NCBI RefSeq assembly: GCF_010725885.1
Contig: NZ_AP022600.1
Span: forward strand, 3,286,001 to 3,350,000
Origin: Mycolicibacterium tokaiense
Lineage (GTDB): Bacteria > Actinomycetota > Actinomycetes > Mycobacteriales > Mycobacteriaceae
Direction of reading: 5' to 3'
DNA: 64,000 nt
Shown here piece by piece: positions 16,625 to 24,957 of the stretch. The translations under genes and the position numbers were made by a program. The stretch's first letter is position 1. Each line of letters begins with the position of its first letter. The notes under the pieces are model-generated. The model searched no databases. It was not told where the DNA came from and was given only the letters and a program-made list of their open reading frames with translations.

Positions 16625-18195
16625 CACCCGTGCGCCCGCCCACCCTGTCGGCCTCGGCCATGGTCAGCAGCAGCCATCCCGCTGCCAGCCTGGCCGGCGC
16701 CCGAGTCCTGGCCGACGGCGGCAACGCCGTCGATGCCACCCTGGCGATGGCCGCGATGACGTGGCTCACCCTGCCCGGTCAGTGCGGTATCGGCGGCGAC
16801 GCGTTCGCCGTGGTCCGCGAACCGGACGGGCGGGTCTGGACCGTCAACGGGTCCGGCTTCGGGCCCGACGGCGGCACCGCGGACTTCTACCGGGCGCAGG
16901 GAATGTCGCGCATCCCCAGGGTCGGGCCGCTGTCGGTCACGGTGCCGGGTGCACCCGCGGCGCTGACGGCGCTGCACGCCCACGGTGGCACCCGGGCGCT
17001 CTCCGAGCTGTGGGCGCCGGTGGCCGACGCCGCCGAACGTGGGCTGCCCTGCTCGGCGCGCACCGCCGGCGACGTGGCGGAGGCACTGCACGACGGCGAC
17101 CCCGGGCTGCTGTCGGTGTACGCGCGGGCGCAGGTGGGCACCCAGCTGCCCCAACCCGATCTGGCCGCGACCATCCGCCGGCTCGCCGACGACCCGGCCT
17201 GGTTCTACACCGGCGAGTTCGCGCAGCGCGCGGTGGCGATGTTGCAGGCTGACGACGTTCCCTTCTCCGGCGACGAATGGGCGGCCGGGGCCGCGGTGGC
17301 GCGGGAGGGCGCGATCACCGGCCGCTACGCCGGTGCCGTGGTGCATCAGACCCCGCTGCCGACGCCGGGCTGGATGGTGCTGCAGCAGGCGGCACTCTGC
17401 GACGCGGCCGTCGGCTTCAGCGGATGGCTCTCGGCCCCGGCCGTCGATCGGATGGCCCGGGCCGCGCGGTTGACCTTCGCTGATCGATTTGTGTTGTGCG
17501 GCAATGACAATGACGGTTCCCGTTATGTGCTGGATCCGGATCGTATTCGCGCGCAGCGCCGCGATCTGGACGAGCGCACCGAAGCGCGCACACCCGTCGA
17601 CGTCGGCGCCGGCGACACCACCTCCACCGTCGCGGTGGATTCCGAGGGCCGGGCCGTCAGCTTCATCCACTCGCTCGGGTTCACCTTCGGCGCCATGATC
17701 ACCGTGCCGGGCACCGGGGTGGTGCTCAACAACCGCCTGGGACGCGGGGCATATCTGATCGAGGGACACCCCAACGAGGTGGCGCCGCGGCGCAAGCCGC
17801 TGCACACCCTGAACGCCTGGGTGGTCACCGACGACGCCGGCGAGCTGCTGCACGTGGGCAACACCCCCGGCGGCGACGGGCAGGTGCAGTGGAACATGCA
17901 GCTGCTCTCGCACCTGCTCGACCACGGGCTGGACCCGGCCGAGGCCGTAGCCGCACCGCGGTTCACCGTGTTCCCCGGCTCGGACGCAGACGTCATCGGC
18001 GCCCCCGACGAGTTGCGCGTCGAAGAGACGCTGCCCGAGCCGGTCCGGCGGGAGCTGGCCGAGCACCACCACGTCGTGGTGCAGCCGGCCCTGGGCGGCG
18101 GCGGCAGCGCGCAGGTGATCTCGCGGGACGAGCGCGGCATCCTCTTCGGTGCCGCCGACCCGCGCCAGGAAGGGATCGCCCTCGGTGTGGGGTGA
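16621..18195 (+). CDS. Gamma-glutamyltransferase-family Ntn-hydrolase
   Basis: A 524-residue member of the GGT family, which self-cleaves before a catalytic threonine. The expected processing site is GDTTSTVAVD, with Thr334 as likely nucleophile, followed by FGAMITVPGTGVVLNNR. A GTPGG-like segment (NTPGGDGQVQWN, about residues 417-428) should form the oxyanion region. There is no signal peptide, so it is probably cytoplasmic, unlike periplasmic glutathione-degrading GGTs. The RExAP-type motif that binds the glutamyl alpha-carboxylate in E. coli GGT is replaced by GSGFGPDGGT near residues 77-86. The acyl group removed may therefore not be plain gamma-glutamyl. It overlaps both neighbours by four bases. 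Confidence 0.87.
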   Translation: MTPVRPPTLSASAMVSSSHPAASLAGARVLADGGNAVDATLAMAAMTWLTLPGQCGIGGDAFAVVREPDGRVWTVNGSGFGPDGGTADFYRAQGMSRIPRVGPLSVTVPGAPAALTALHAHGGTRALSELWAPVADAAERGLPCSARTAGDVAEALHDGDPGLLSVYARAQVGTQLPQPDLAATIRRLADDPAWFYTGEFAQRAVAMLQADDVPFSGDEWAAGAAVAREGAITGRYAGAVVHQTPLPTPGWMVLQQAALCDAAVGFSGWLSAPAVDRMARAARLTFADRFVLCGNDNDGSRYVLDPDRIRAQRRDLDERTEARTPVDVGAGDTTSTVAVDSEGRAVSFIHSLGFTFGAMITVPGTGVVLNNRLGRGAYLIEGHPNEVAPRRKPLHTLNAWVVTDDAGELLHVGNTPGGDGQVQWNMQLLSHLLDHGLDPAEAVAAPRFTVFPGSDADVIGAPDELRVEETLPEPVRRELAEHHHVVVQPALGGGGSAQVISRDERGILFGAADPRQEGIALGVG

Positions 18196-18620
18196 ACCCG
18201 GTGTCGACTGACGCCCCGCCGCCGCAGGGTGACTACATCCCCGCGGTGCTGCACGACGGCGTGGTCCACACCGCCGGGATGACGCCGCGACGCGACGGGG
18301 TGCTGCTGGTCAGCGGCATCGTGGGGGAGACGTTGAGCGTCGAGGAAGCCCGTGCGGCGGCGGCCATCGCCGTGGGAAACGCCCTGGCTGCGGTCCGTTC
18401 CGTGCTGCCCGCGGGCGCAGGCCTGCGGTGTCTGAAGATGACGGTGTTCATTGCGTGTGCGCCGGGCTTCACCCAGCTCAGCGCGGTCGCCGACGGTGCC
18501 TCCGCCGTGATCGCCGAACAGCTGGGCCGCCCAGGTCTGCCCGCGCGGTCGGCCATCGGCGTACTGTCGCTGCCGTCCGGTGCCCCCGTCGAGGTGGAGC
18601 TCACCGCCGCTGTGGTGTAA
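18192..18620 (+). CDS. RidA (YjgF/YER057c/UK114) family protein
   Basis: A 142-residue RidA-fold protein, with VVHTAGMTPRRDGVLLVSGIVG near the start and a YjgF-type trimer core through RSAIGVLSLPSGAPVEVELTAAVV. RidA enzymes hydrolyse reactive enamines and imines, releasing ammonia. I chose the GTG at 18192 because it overlaps the GGT stop by four bases (GTGA), the same junction as three others in this operon; a GTG at 18201 is the alternative. The usual RidA arginine is not obvious in the C-terminal strand where I would expect it, apart from Arg in PARSAIG. Its presence suggests that the pathway makes an enamine or imine intermediate. Confidence 0.87.
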   Translation: MNPVSTDAPPPQGDYIPAVLHDGVVHTAGMTPRRDGVLLVSGIVGETLSVEEARAAAAIAVGNALAAVRSVLPAGAGLRCLKMTVFIACAPGFTQLSAVADGASAVIAEQLGRPGLPARSAIGVLSLPSGAPVEVELTAAVV

Positions 18621-18634
18621 CTCGCGCGCCGAAA

Positions 18635-18651
18635 CCGACGTTTTCCGTCGG
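18635..18651 (+). terminator. Possible weak terminator after the RidA gene
   Basis: A short hairpin, CCGACG-TTTTC-CGTCGG, lies 15 bases after the RidA stop and before the promoter of the spc operon. Its stem has only six pairs and no T-tract follows it, so it is a candidate end of the catabolic operon but not a strong one. Confidence 0.35.
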
Positions 18652-18679
18652 CCACTCGGGCGGTGTCACGAGCAGGGAT

Positions 18680-18708
18680 TTGGAGCAAAGCTGGCTGTCA
18701 CCTAGACT
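18680..18708 (+). promoter_or_regulatory. Promoter of the spc ribosomal operon
   Basis: A -35-like TTGGAG (18680-18685) and a -10 TAGACT (18703-18708) are separated by 17 bases. Transcription would start near 18715, giving a leader of about 163 bases before rplN. The -10 lies in a small palindrome, CCTAG-ACT-CTAGG. The promoter in front of infA has the same -35 hexamer, spacing and leader length. Confidence 0.6.
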
Positions 18709-18877
18709 CTAGGGGTTGCCGTGGGCAGACCTCGGCTGTCGCCTGTGCTCAGGAGATGGCTCTGCGTGCCTTTCGACAACAAAGACCGCGCACGACAGGT
18801 TTATCAGCCTGCCCGGAATCCGGGGAGGGTGGCTTCTCCTGGCGTGCACACAGATAAATCAGGTCTGAGGAGATCTA

Positions 18878-19246
18878 GTGATTCAGCAGGAATCGCGGCT
18901 CAAGGTCGCCGACAACACGGGCGCCAAGGAGATCTTGTGCATCCGCGTGCTCGGCGGCTCGTCGCGGCGCTACGCCGGCATCGGTGATGTCATCGTGGCG
19001 ACCGTCAAGGACGCCATCCCGGGCGGCAACGTCAAGCGTGGCGACGTCGTCAAGGCCGTTGTGGTGCGCACCGTCAAGGAGCGTCGTCGCGCCGACGGCA
19101 GCTACATCAAGTTCGACGAGAACGCCGCCGTCATCATCAAGGCCGACAACGATCCGCGCGGCACCCGCATCTTCGGCCCGGTCGGGCGCGAGCTGCGTGA
19201 GAAGCGCTTCATGAAGATCGTCTCGCTGGCTCCGGAGGTTTTGTAA
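18878..19246 (+). CDS. rplN: 50S ribosomal protein L14
   Basis: A full-length 122-residue L14. It begins [18 protein letters not shown] and carries the family signature around [14 protein letters not shown]14 binds 23S rRNA at the subunit interface. A GTG start follows a TCTGAGGAGATCT ribosome site. It is the first gene of the spc cluster, whose genes run rplN-rplX-rplE-rpsN-rpsH-rplF-rplR-rpsE-rpmD-rplO. In this genome the S10-type genes that usually precede rplN are not next to it. Confidence 0.98.
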   Translation: MIQQESRLKVADNTGAKEILCIRVLGGSSRRYAGIGDVIVATVKDAIPGGNVKRGDVVKAVVVRTVKERRRADGSYIKFDENAAVIIKADNDPRGTRIFGPVGRELREKRFMKIVSLAPEVL

Positions 19247-19564
19247 ATGAAGGTCCGCAAGGGCGACACCGTGCTCGTCATCTCGGGCAAGGACAAGGGC
19301 GCCAAGGGCAAGGTCCTGGTGGCCTACCCCGACCGCGAGCGCGTGCTCGTCGAGGGCGTCAACCGCATCAAGAAGCACACCCCGGTCTCGGCCAACCAGC
19401 GTGGCGCGTCCTCGGGCGGCATCGTCACCCAGGAAGCCCCGATCCACGTGTCGAACGTGATGGTCATCGATTCCGACGGCAAGCCGACCCGCGTCGCGAT
19501 CCGTCGTGACGAGGAGACGGGCAAGAACGTCCGCATCGCCAAGACCAACGGCAAGGACATCTGA
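19247..19564 (+). CDS. rplX: 50S ribosomal protein L24
   Basis: A 105-residue L24 with the KOW motif at the N-terminus ([19 protein letters not shown]). L24 starts assembly of the 50S subunit by binding the 5' domain of 23S rRNA. Its ATG directly follows the rplN stop with no intervening base, so the two are translationally coupled. Confidence 0.98.
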   Translation: MKVRKGDTVLVISGKDKGAKGKVLVAYPDRERVLVEGVNRIKKHTPVSANQRGASSGGIVTQEAPIHVSNVMVIDSDGKPTRVAIRRDEETGKNVRIAKTNGKDI

Positions 19565-19569
19565 GAGAC

Positions 19570-20142
19570 ATGACCACAGTAGAGAGCAACGAGAAGGTTC
19601 AGCCCCGGCTGAAGCAGCGCTACCGCGACGAGATCAAGGGCGCGCTGAACACCCAGTTCGAGTACGCCAACGTCATGCAGATCCCCGGCGTGGTGAAGGT
19701 CATCGTCAACATGGGTGTCGGTGACGCCGCCCGCGACGCCAAGCTGATCAACGGCGCCGTCAACGACCTGGCGCTGATCACCGGCCAGAAGCCCGAGATC
19801 CGCAAGGCCCGCAAGTCCATCGCCCAGTTCAAGCTGCGCGAAGGCATGCCGATCGGTGCGCGCGTCACGCTGCGTGGCGACCGGATGTGGGAGTTCCTGG
19901 ACCGGCTGATCTCGATCGCCCTGCCGCGTATCCGCGACTTCCGTGGCCTGAGCCCCAAGCAGTTCGACGGGACCGGCAACTACACGTTCGGCCTCAACGA
20001 GCAGTCGATGTTCCACGAGATCGACGTCGACTCCATCGACCGCCCCCGCGGCATGGACATCACCGTCGTCACCTCGGCGACCAACGACGACGAGGGGCGT
20101 GCGCTGCTGCGGGCCCTCGGTTTCCCGTTCAAGGAGAACTGA
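19570..20142 (+). CDS. rplE: 50S ribosomal protein L5
   Basis: A 190-residue L5, which binds 5S rRNA and helps form the central protuberance. The conserved [40 protein letters not shown] (read as the continuous signature region, residues about 70-98) and [15 protein letters not shown] are present. The N-terminus has a short mycobacterial extension ([12 protein letters not shown]). It starts five bases after rplX. Confidence 0.98.
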   Translation: MTTVESNEKVQPRLKQRYRDEIKGALNTQFEYANVMQIPGVVKVIVNMGVGDAARDAKLINGAVNDLALITGQKPEIRKARKSIAQFKLREGMPIGARVTLRGDRMWEFLDRLISIALPRIRDFRGLSPKQFDGTGNYTFGLNEQSMFHEIDVDSIDRPRGMDITVVTSATNDDEGRALLRALGFPFKEN

Positions 20143-20146
20143 GCAG

Positions 20147-20332
20147 ATGGCAAAGAAAGCTCTGGTCAACAAGGCCAACAAGAAGCCCAAGTTCGCGGTG
20201 CGCGCCTACACGCGGTGCAACAGGTGCGGTCGCCCGCACGCGGTCTACCGCAAGTTCGGACTCTGCCGGATCTGCCTGCGTGAGATGGCTCATGCGGGCG
20301 AGCTGCCCGGTGTGCAGAAGTCCAGCTGGTAA
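20147..20332 (+). CDS. rpsN: 30S ribosomal protein S14, zinc-binding form (type Z)
   Basis: A 61-residue S14 starting four bases after rplE. It is the short form with a zinc ribbon made by two CxxC pairs, CNRC and CRIC. Actinobacteria commonly keep this form in the spc operon and a zinc-free paralogue elsewhere for zinc starvation. An 84-base gap follows before rpsH, the longest inside this operon. Confidence 0.97.
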   Translation: MAKKALVNKANKKPKFAVRAYTRCNRCGRPHAVYRKFGLCRICLREMAHAGELPGVQKSSW

Positions 20333-20416
20333 ACCCTCCCCCTTCCTGACAAGCACATCGCGGAAGGCCAGCACACATGTGCGGGGAACCGCCGCGAGAA
20401 AGGTGACACACCTGTC

Positions 20417-20815
20417 ATGACAATGACGGATCCGATCGCAGACTTCTTGACGCGTCTGCGCAACGCCAACTCGGCGTATCACGACGAAGTGACCCTGCCG
20501 CACTCGAAGATCAAGGCGAACATCGCCGAGATCCTCAAAAAAGAGGGTTACATCAGCGACTACCGCACCGAGGACGCCCGGGTGGGCAAGTCCCTGGTGG
20601 TTCAGCTCAAGTACGGCCCCAGCCGTGAGCGCAGCATCGCCGGCCTGCGACGGGTGTCCAAGCCCGGTCTGCGGGTCTACGCGAAGTCGACCAACCTGCC
20701 GCGCGTGCTCGGCGGCCTGGGCGTGGCGATCATCTCCACGTCCTCGGGCCTGCTGACCGACCGTCAGGCAGCACGATCGGGCGTGGGCGGCGAAGTCCTC
20801 GCGTACGTCTGGTAG
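20417..20815 (+). CDS. rpsH: 30S ribosomal protein S8
   Basis: A 132-residue S8, a primary binder of 16S rRNA and translational repressor of the spc operon in E. coli. It has [16 protein letters not shown] at the start and the C-terminal [26 protein letters not shown] signature region. The ATG at 20417 is used; a second in-frame ATG six bases later is equally placed. The 84-base gap upstream contains no stable hairpin that I could identify as an S8 target. Confidence 0.98.
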   Translation: MTMTDPIADFLTRLRNANSAYHDEVTLPHSKIKANIAEILKKEGYISDYRTEDARVGKSLVVQLKYGPSRERSIAGLRRVSKPGLRVYAKSTNLPRVLGGLGVAIISTSSGLLTDRQAARSGVGGEVLAYVW

Positions 20816-20836
20816 CGGGACAGGAGTAGAGAAACC

Positions 20837-21376
20837 ATGTCGCGTATTGGCAAGCAACCGGTCGTCATCCCCAGCGGTGTCGACGTGACCATCAACGGTC
20901 AGAACATCGCGGTGAAGGGCCCCAAGGGAACCCTCACCCTCGACGTCAGAGAGCCCATCAACGTCGCCCGCGACGATGACGGTGCCGTTGTCGTCACCCG
21001 TCCGAACGACGAGCGCGAGAACCGCTCGCTGCACGGGCTGTCCCGCACCCTGATCGCCAACCTGGTGACCGGTGTGACGCAGGGCTACACCACCAAGATG
21101 GAGATCTTCGGCGTCGGCTACCGCGTCGCGCTCAAGGGCACCAACCTGGAGTTCGCGCTCGGCTACAGCCACCCCGTCGTGATCACCGCCCCCGAGGGCG
21201 TCACGTTCGCGGTGGAGACCCCCACCAAGTTCTCGATCACCGGCATCGACAAGCAGAAGGTCGGCCAGATCGCGGCGAACATCCGCCGCCTGCGGAAGAG
21301 CGACCCCTACAAGGGCAAGGGCATCCGCTACGAGGGTGAGCAGATCCGCCGCAAGGTCGGAAAGACAGGTAAGTAA
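20837..21376 (+). CDS. rplF: 50S ribosomal protein L6
   Basis: A 179-residue L6, which sits near the factor-binding site of the 50S subunit. It begins [15 protein letters not shown] and ends with the [13 protein letters not shown] signature. A GACAGGAGTAGAG ribosome site precedes the ATG. Confidence 0.98.
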   Translation: MSRIGKQPVVIPSGVDVTINGQNIAVKGPKGTLTLDVREPINVARDDDGAVVVTRPNDERENRSLHGLSRTLIANLVTGVTQGYTTKMEIFGVGYRVALKGTNLEFALGYSHPVVITAPEGVTFAVETPTKFSITGIDKQKVGQIAANIRRLRKSDPYKGKGIRYEGEQIRRKVGKTGK

Positions 21377-21378
21377 CC

Positions 21379-21786
21379 ATGGCTCAGACAGCTACACAGG
21401 CCGCCGCCCGTAAGCCGGTGGGCCAGAACATCTCCGCCACCCGTCGGGTTGCCCGGATCCGCCGCCACGCCCGGCTGCGCAAGAAGGTCACCGGCACCGA
21501 ACTGCGGCCGCGCCTTGTGGTCAACCGCTCCTCGCGGCACATCCACGTGCAGCTGGTGAACGACCTGACCGGCACCACGGTTGCCGCTGCGTCGTCCATC
21601 GAGGCCGACGTGCGTGCAGTCGAGGGTGACAAGAAAGCCCAGAGCGTCCGGGTCGGTCAGTTGATCGCCGAGCGTGCCAAGGCTGCAGGCGTCACCGCCA
21701 TCGTGTTCGACCGCGGTGGTTACAGCTACGGCGGCCGCATCGCCGCCCTGGCCGATGCCGCTCGCGAGAACGGACTCGAGTTCTAA
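21379..21786 (+). CDS. rplR: 50S ribosomal protein L18
   Basis: A 135-residue L18 that binds 5S rRNA together with L5. The basic N-terminal region [12 protein letters not shown] and the C-terminal [21 protein letters not shown] identify it. It begins two bases after the rplF stop. The N-terminus is about fifteen residues longer than in E. coli. Confidence 0.98.
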   Translation: MAQTATQAAARKPVGQNISATRRVARIRRHARLRKKVTGTELRPRLVVNRSSRHIHVQLVNDLTGTTVAAASSIEADVRAVEGDKKAQSVRVGQLIAERAKAAGVTAIVFDRGGYSYGGRIAALADAARENGLEF

Positions 21787-21809
21787 ATGACTGACAACGG
21801 AAGGACCGC

Positions 21810-22523
21810 ATGATGGCGGAGCAGACTTCGGGTGCCGAGGGCGCCTCGAACACCGGCGCCCCCAGTGCCGGAACCCGTACCGATTTCCAGCGCGGCGGCC
21901 GTGACGACCGCGGCGGACGCGGCCGTGGCCGCGGCGACGACCGTGGTGGCCGCGGTGGCCGCGACGATCGGGAGAAGAGCCAGTACATCGAACGCGTCGT
22001 CACCATCAACCGCGTCTCCAAGGTGGTCAAGGGTGGTCGGCGCTTCAGCTTCACCGCCCTGGTGATCGTCGGTGACGGCAAGGGCATGGTCGGCGTGGGC
22101 TACGGCAAGGCCAAGGAAGTTCCGGCCGCCATCGCCAAGGGTGTCGAAGAGGCTCGCAAGAACTTCTTCCGCGTGCCGCTGATCGGCAGCACCGTGACCC
22201 ACCCGGTCCAAGGTGAGGCCGCTGCCGGTGTCGTGATGCTGCGCCCGGCCAGCCCCGGTACCGGCGTCATCGCCGGTGGTGCCTGCCGCGCGGTGCTGGA
22301 ATGCGCCGGCGTGCACGACGTGCTGGCCAAGTCGCTGGGCAGCGACAACGCGATCAACGTGGTGCATGCCACCGTTGCCGCGCTGAAGCTGCTGCAGCGT
22401 CCCGAAGAGGTGGCGGCCCGTCGTGGCCTGCCCATCGAGGACGTCGCGCCGGCTCGGATGCTGCGCGCCCGTCGCGAGAGCGATGCGCTGGCGGCTGCCG
22501 CTGCGCGTGAAGGAAGCAACTGA
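21810..22523 (+). CDS. rpsE: 30S ribosomal protein S5 with RGG-rich N-terminal extension
   Basis: A 237-residue S5, about 70 residues longer than the E. coli protein. The S5 core starts near residue 52 ([23 protein letters not shown]). Ahead of it is a disordered, Arg/Gly/Asp-rich stretch with repeated RGG and RGR units (residues about 29-48). S5 lines the mRNA entry channel and affects accuracy. Other mycobacteria also have an extended S5; the density of RGG repeats here is notable. Two adjacent ATG codons (21810 and 21813) could serve as the start. Confidence 0.97.
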   Translation: MMAEQTSGAEGASNTGAPSAGTRTDFQRGGRDDRGGRGRGRGDDRGGRGGRDDREKSQYIERVVTINRVSKVVKGGRRFSFTALVIVGDGKGMVGVGYGKAKEVPAAIAKGVEEARKNFFRVPLIGSTVTHPVQGEAAAGVVMLRPASPGTGVIAGGACRAVLECAGVHDVLAKSLGSDNAINVVHATVAALKLLQRPEEVAARRGLPIEDVAPARMLRARRESDALAAAAAREGSN

Positions 22524-22525
22524 TC

Positions 22526-22708
22526 ATGGCAGAACTCAAGATCACCCAGGTGCGGGGCATCATCGGTGCCCGCCACAATGCGCGTGAGAGCCTGCGCACC
22601 CTGGGTCTGCGCAAGATCCGTCAGTCGGTCGTACGTGAGGACAACGCCCAGACGCGTGGCCTCATCAAGGCCGTTCATCACCTGGTAGAGGTGGAGGAGG
22701 TCCAGTGA
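22526..22708 (+). CDS. rpmD: 50S ribosomal protein L30
   Basis: A 60-residue L30 with the family core [26 protein letters not shown] (residues 4 onward). It starts two bases after rpsE, and its stop overlaps the rplO start by four bases. Confidence 0.97.
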   Translation: MAELKITQVRGIIGARHNARESLRTLGLRKIRQSVVREDNAQTRGLIKAVHHLVEVEEVQ

Positions 22709-23148
22709 GCGTCATCAAGCTGCACGACCTGAAGCCGGCTCCCGGTTCCAAGAAGGCCAAGACCCGCGTCGGTCGCGGTGAGGGTTCCAAGGGCAAGACC
22801 GCCGGCCGCGGTACCAAGGGCACCAAGGCACGCAAGAACGTGCCGGTGACCTTCGAGGGTGGGCAGATGCCCATCCACATGCGGCTGCCGAAGCTCAAGG
22901 GCTTCCGCAACCGCTTCCGCACCGAGTACGGCGTGGTCAACGTCGGGGATCTCGCCAAGGCGTTCCCCGAGGGTGGCACCGTCGGGGTCCACGAGCTGGT
23001 GGCCAAGGGCCTGGTGCGCAAGAACGTGTTGGTCAAGGTCCTGGGCGACGGCAAGCTGTCGGCCAAGGTGGATGTCACCGCGCACAAGTTCTCCGGGAGC
23101 GCCCGCGAGGCGATCGCCGCCGCCGGTGGGTCCGCCACCGAGCTGTAG
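22705..23148 (+). CDS. rplO: 50S ribosomal protein L15
   Basis: A 147-residue L15, a late assembly protein of the large subunit. It has the basic Gly-rich N-terminal region [23 protein letters not shown] (residues about 9-31) and a C-terminal [17 protein letters not shown]. It uses a GTG start overlapping the rpmD stop. It is the last gene of this transcript: a strong hairpin follows 15 bases after the stop, and secY lies 9 kb away rather than next to it as in the ancestral order. Confidence 0.98.
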   Translation: MSVIKLHDLKPAPGSKKAKTRVGRGEGSKGKTAGRGTKGTKARKNVPVTFEGGQMPIHMRLPKLKGFRNRFRTEYGVVNVGDLAKAFPEGGTVGVHELVAKGLVRKNVLVKVLGDGKLSAKVDVTAHKFSGSAREAIAAAGGSATEL

Positions 23149-23162
23149 GAACTGCTGAGAAA

Positions 23163-23195
23163 GGCCCCGCACGCCGAGCGTGCGGGGCCCTTTCT
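23163..23195 (+). terminator. Rho-independent terminator of the spc operon
   Basis: A perfect 10-bp stem, GGCCCCGCAC pairing with GTGCGGGGCC, encloses a 7-base loop and is followed by CTTTCT. It lies just after rplO and before the convergent SDR gene. Confidence 0.9.
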
Positions 23196-23205
23196 CGTCT
23201 GTTGG

Positions 23206-24105
23206 TCAGCGCGAGGCGACCTGCAGCAGTTCCGAGAGTCCGGTGCGGTGCAGCATCTCCGCGCGCAGCCGGTCCAGCACGGCGAAGCCGACGTCCGCGC
23301 CGTCCTGCGCGGGGTCGATGTGCACCCGGAACGGCCGCGACCCGCGCGGTGCCCCGACCACGGCGACCACGGCCTGTGCCACCGCCGCCGGATCGGCGTC
23401 GGGCGGGACCACCGAGTTGAACGCCTCCTGCACCCGGTCGGTGAAGCCGGCGTAGGGCCCCGCCTCGTAGGCTTCGGCCACCGCGGTGTCGTCCGGGGAC
23501 CCGGCGTGGGCGAAGTGGTTGGTGCCCTGGGTGAAGGCGCCAGGGACGATGATCGAGGTCTCGATGCCCCACAGCGCCAGTTCGCGGGCGTAGCTGACCG
23601 CCAGCGAATCCATCGCCGCCTTGGCAGCGAAGTACGGGCCCAGGTAGGGCGGTGTACCGCCGGCGGCGCTGCTGCTCGACATCCACACCAGCAGTCCGTC
23701 GCCCCGGTCCCGCAGGTGGGGCAGCGCAGCCCGGTTGACGCGCTGCGAGCCGACGACGTTGACGTCGTAGAGCGCGGCGAGCTGATCGGGGCTGAACGCC
23801 TCCGACGGCCCGTAGACCATGTGCCCGGCGTTGTGCACCAGGACGTCGAGGTGGCCGTGATCGGCGACCACGTGCGCCACCGCGTTCTCGACGGAGACGG
23901 TGTCCGAGACGTCGAGGTCCAGGGCGCGCAGGTCCACCCCGTGCGTGGCGGCGTGGTCCCTGATGGCTGCCACCTGTTCGGCGTTGTGGCCGTCGGTGCC
24001 GCGCATCGACGCGTAGACCACGTGGCCGGCGCCGGCCAGCGCCTCGGCGCACATGCGCCCGAATCCGCTGGAGGCGCCGGTGACGAGAATGACCTTGCCG
24101 GACAT
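23206..24105 (-). CDS. Short-chain dehydrogenase/reductase
   Basis: A 299-residue classical SDR. The cofactor site is TGASSGFG (residues 9-16), HNAG is at 91-94, the catalytic serine lies in MSSSSAAG (142-149), and Tyr158-x3-Lys162 form the active site. It should reduce or oxidise a carbonyl/alcohol with NAD(P)H. The start overlaps the stop of the upstream SDR gene (TGATG), so both are probably one unit controlled by the divergent LysR gene. The substrate is unknown. Confidence 0.9.
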   Translation of the reverse strand: MSGKVILVTGASSGFGRMCAEALAGAGHVVYASMRGTDGHNAEQVAAIRDHAATHGVDLRALDLDVSDTVSVENAVAHVVADHGHLDVLVHNAGHMVYGPSEAFSPDQLAALYDVNVVGSQRVNRAALPHLRDRGDGLLVWMSSSSAAGGTPPYLGPYFAAKAAMDSLAVSYARELALWGIETSIIVPGAFTQGTNHFAHAGSPDDTAVAEAYEAGPYAGFTDRVQEAFNSVVPPDADPAAVAQAVVAVVGAPRGSRPFRVHIDPAQDGADVGFAVLDRLRAEMLHRTGLSELLQVASR

Positions 24106-24872
24106 CACTGCCCCCCGTGCGGGTCGGAGGAGTTCAGGGTCGCGACGACGTCGTCGTAGTCACCGCGCGCTTCGCTGTAGCGCAGCAGCTTCACCCGCTC
24201 CACCTGGATCTCCTTGGCCTGCGGCTGGTTTTCCAGGATGTCCATCACCTCAGAGATGAAGTCCTCCAACGGCATCGCGAAGTCGCTGTCCCGCTGCCCG
24301 GGCAGCAGATCGGTGGCCACCGACGGCGGTACCAGTTCCCGCAGTTCGACGCTGGTGTCGGCCAGCTGCAGCCGCAGCGACTCGGTGAGCATGTGGATGG
24401 CGGCCTTGGTGGCGTTGTAGCTGGGGGTGGCCCGTAGCGGGGTGAATGCCAGACCGGAGGAGACGGTCACCACGGTGGCGGCGGGGCGGGTCTGCAGGTG
24501 CTCGATGAAGGCCGCGATCAGCCGGATCGGGCCCAGCAAATTGGTGGTGACGATCGATTCGGCGGAGTCCAGGAAACCCTCGGGGTGGTGCCAGTCCTCG
24601 ACCTTCATGATGCCGGCCATCGCGATCACGACATTCAGGTCCGGGTACCGGGACAGCACGTCCTCGCGCGCTGCCCGGATGCTCTCCGGGTCGGCGGTGT
24701 CGATACGCACGGTGCCGAATTCCGGGTTCGCGGAGGCGATCTGGTCGAGCAATTCGGTACGCCGGCCGCCGACGATGACGGTGTTGCCGCGCTTCTGCAG
24801 CTCGGTGGCCAGGGCCAGGCCGATTCCGCTGGTGGAGCCGGGGATGAAGATGGTGTTGCCGGAGATGTTCAT
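24105..24872 (-). CDS. Short-chain dehydrogenase/reductase (DltE-like)
   Basis: A 255-residue SDR. The cofactor motif is PGSTSGIG (11-18), AMAG replaces the usual NNAG near residue 84-87, the serine is in VSSG (137-140) and the active site is Tyr152-x3-Lys156. It resembles the DltE-type SDR branch. I started at the ATG at 24872 because AAAGGAC lies ahead of it; the frame stays open upstream but would run into the LysR operator. It is divergently transcribed from the LysR gene 73 bases away. Confidence 0.9.
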   Translation of the reverse strand: MNISGNTIFIPGSTSGIGLALATELQKRGNTVIVGGRRTELLDQIASANPEFGTVRIDTADPESIRAAREDVLSRYPDLNVVIAMAGIMKVEDWHHPEGFLDSAESIVTTNLLGPIRLIAAFIEHLQTRPAATVVTVSSGLAFTPLRATPSYNATKAAIHMLTESLRLQLADTSVELRELVPPSVATDLLPGQRDSDFAMPLEDFISEVMDILENQPQAKEIQVERVKLLRYSEARGDYDDVVATLNSSDPHGGQ

Positions 24873-24925
24873 GGTGTCCTTTCTTGGTCCGTAGTCGCTA
24901 CAACCCACGCTGCCAAAGAAGCTTC

Positions 24926-24948
24926 CATAAGTCCCATGCATTCTTATG
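24926..24948. promoter_or_regulatory. LysR-type operator (T-N11-A palindrome)
   Basis: A perfect inverted repeat, CATAAG-N11-CTTATG, sits between the divergent SDR and LysR genes. The T-N11-A geometry is the classical LysR binding site. It covers the first possible LysR start codon (24946), which fits negative autoregulation combined with control of the SDR pair. Confidence 0.7.
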
Positions 24949-24957
24949 ATGCTGAGC

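Noticed and set aside
18756..18857. A possible 33-codon leader peptide in the rplN leader, beginning MALRAFRQQRP
   Set aside because: The AGGAG lies directly against the ATG with no spacing, and the sequence has no run of regulatory codons; left as unproven.
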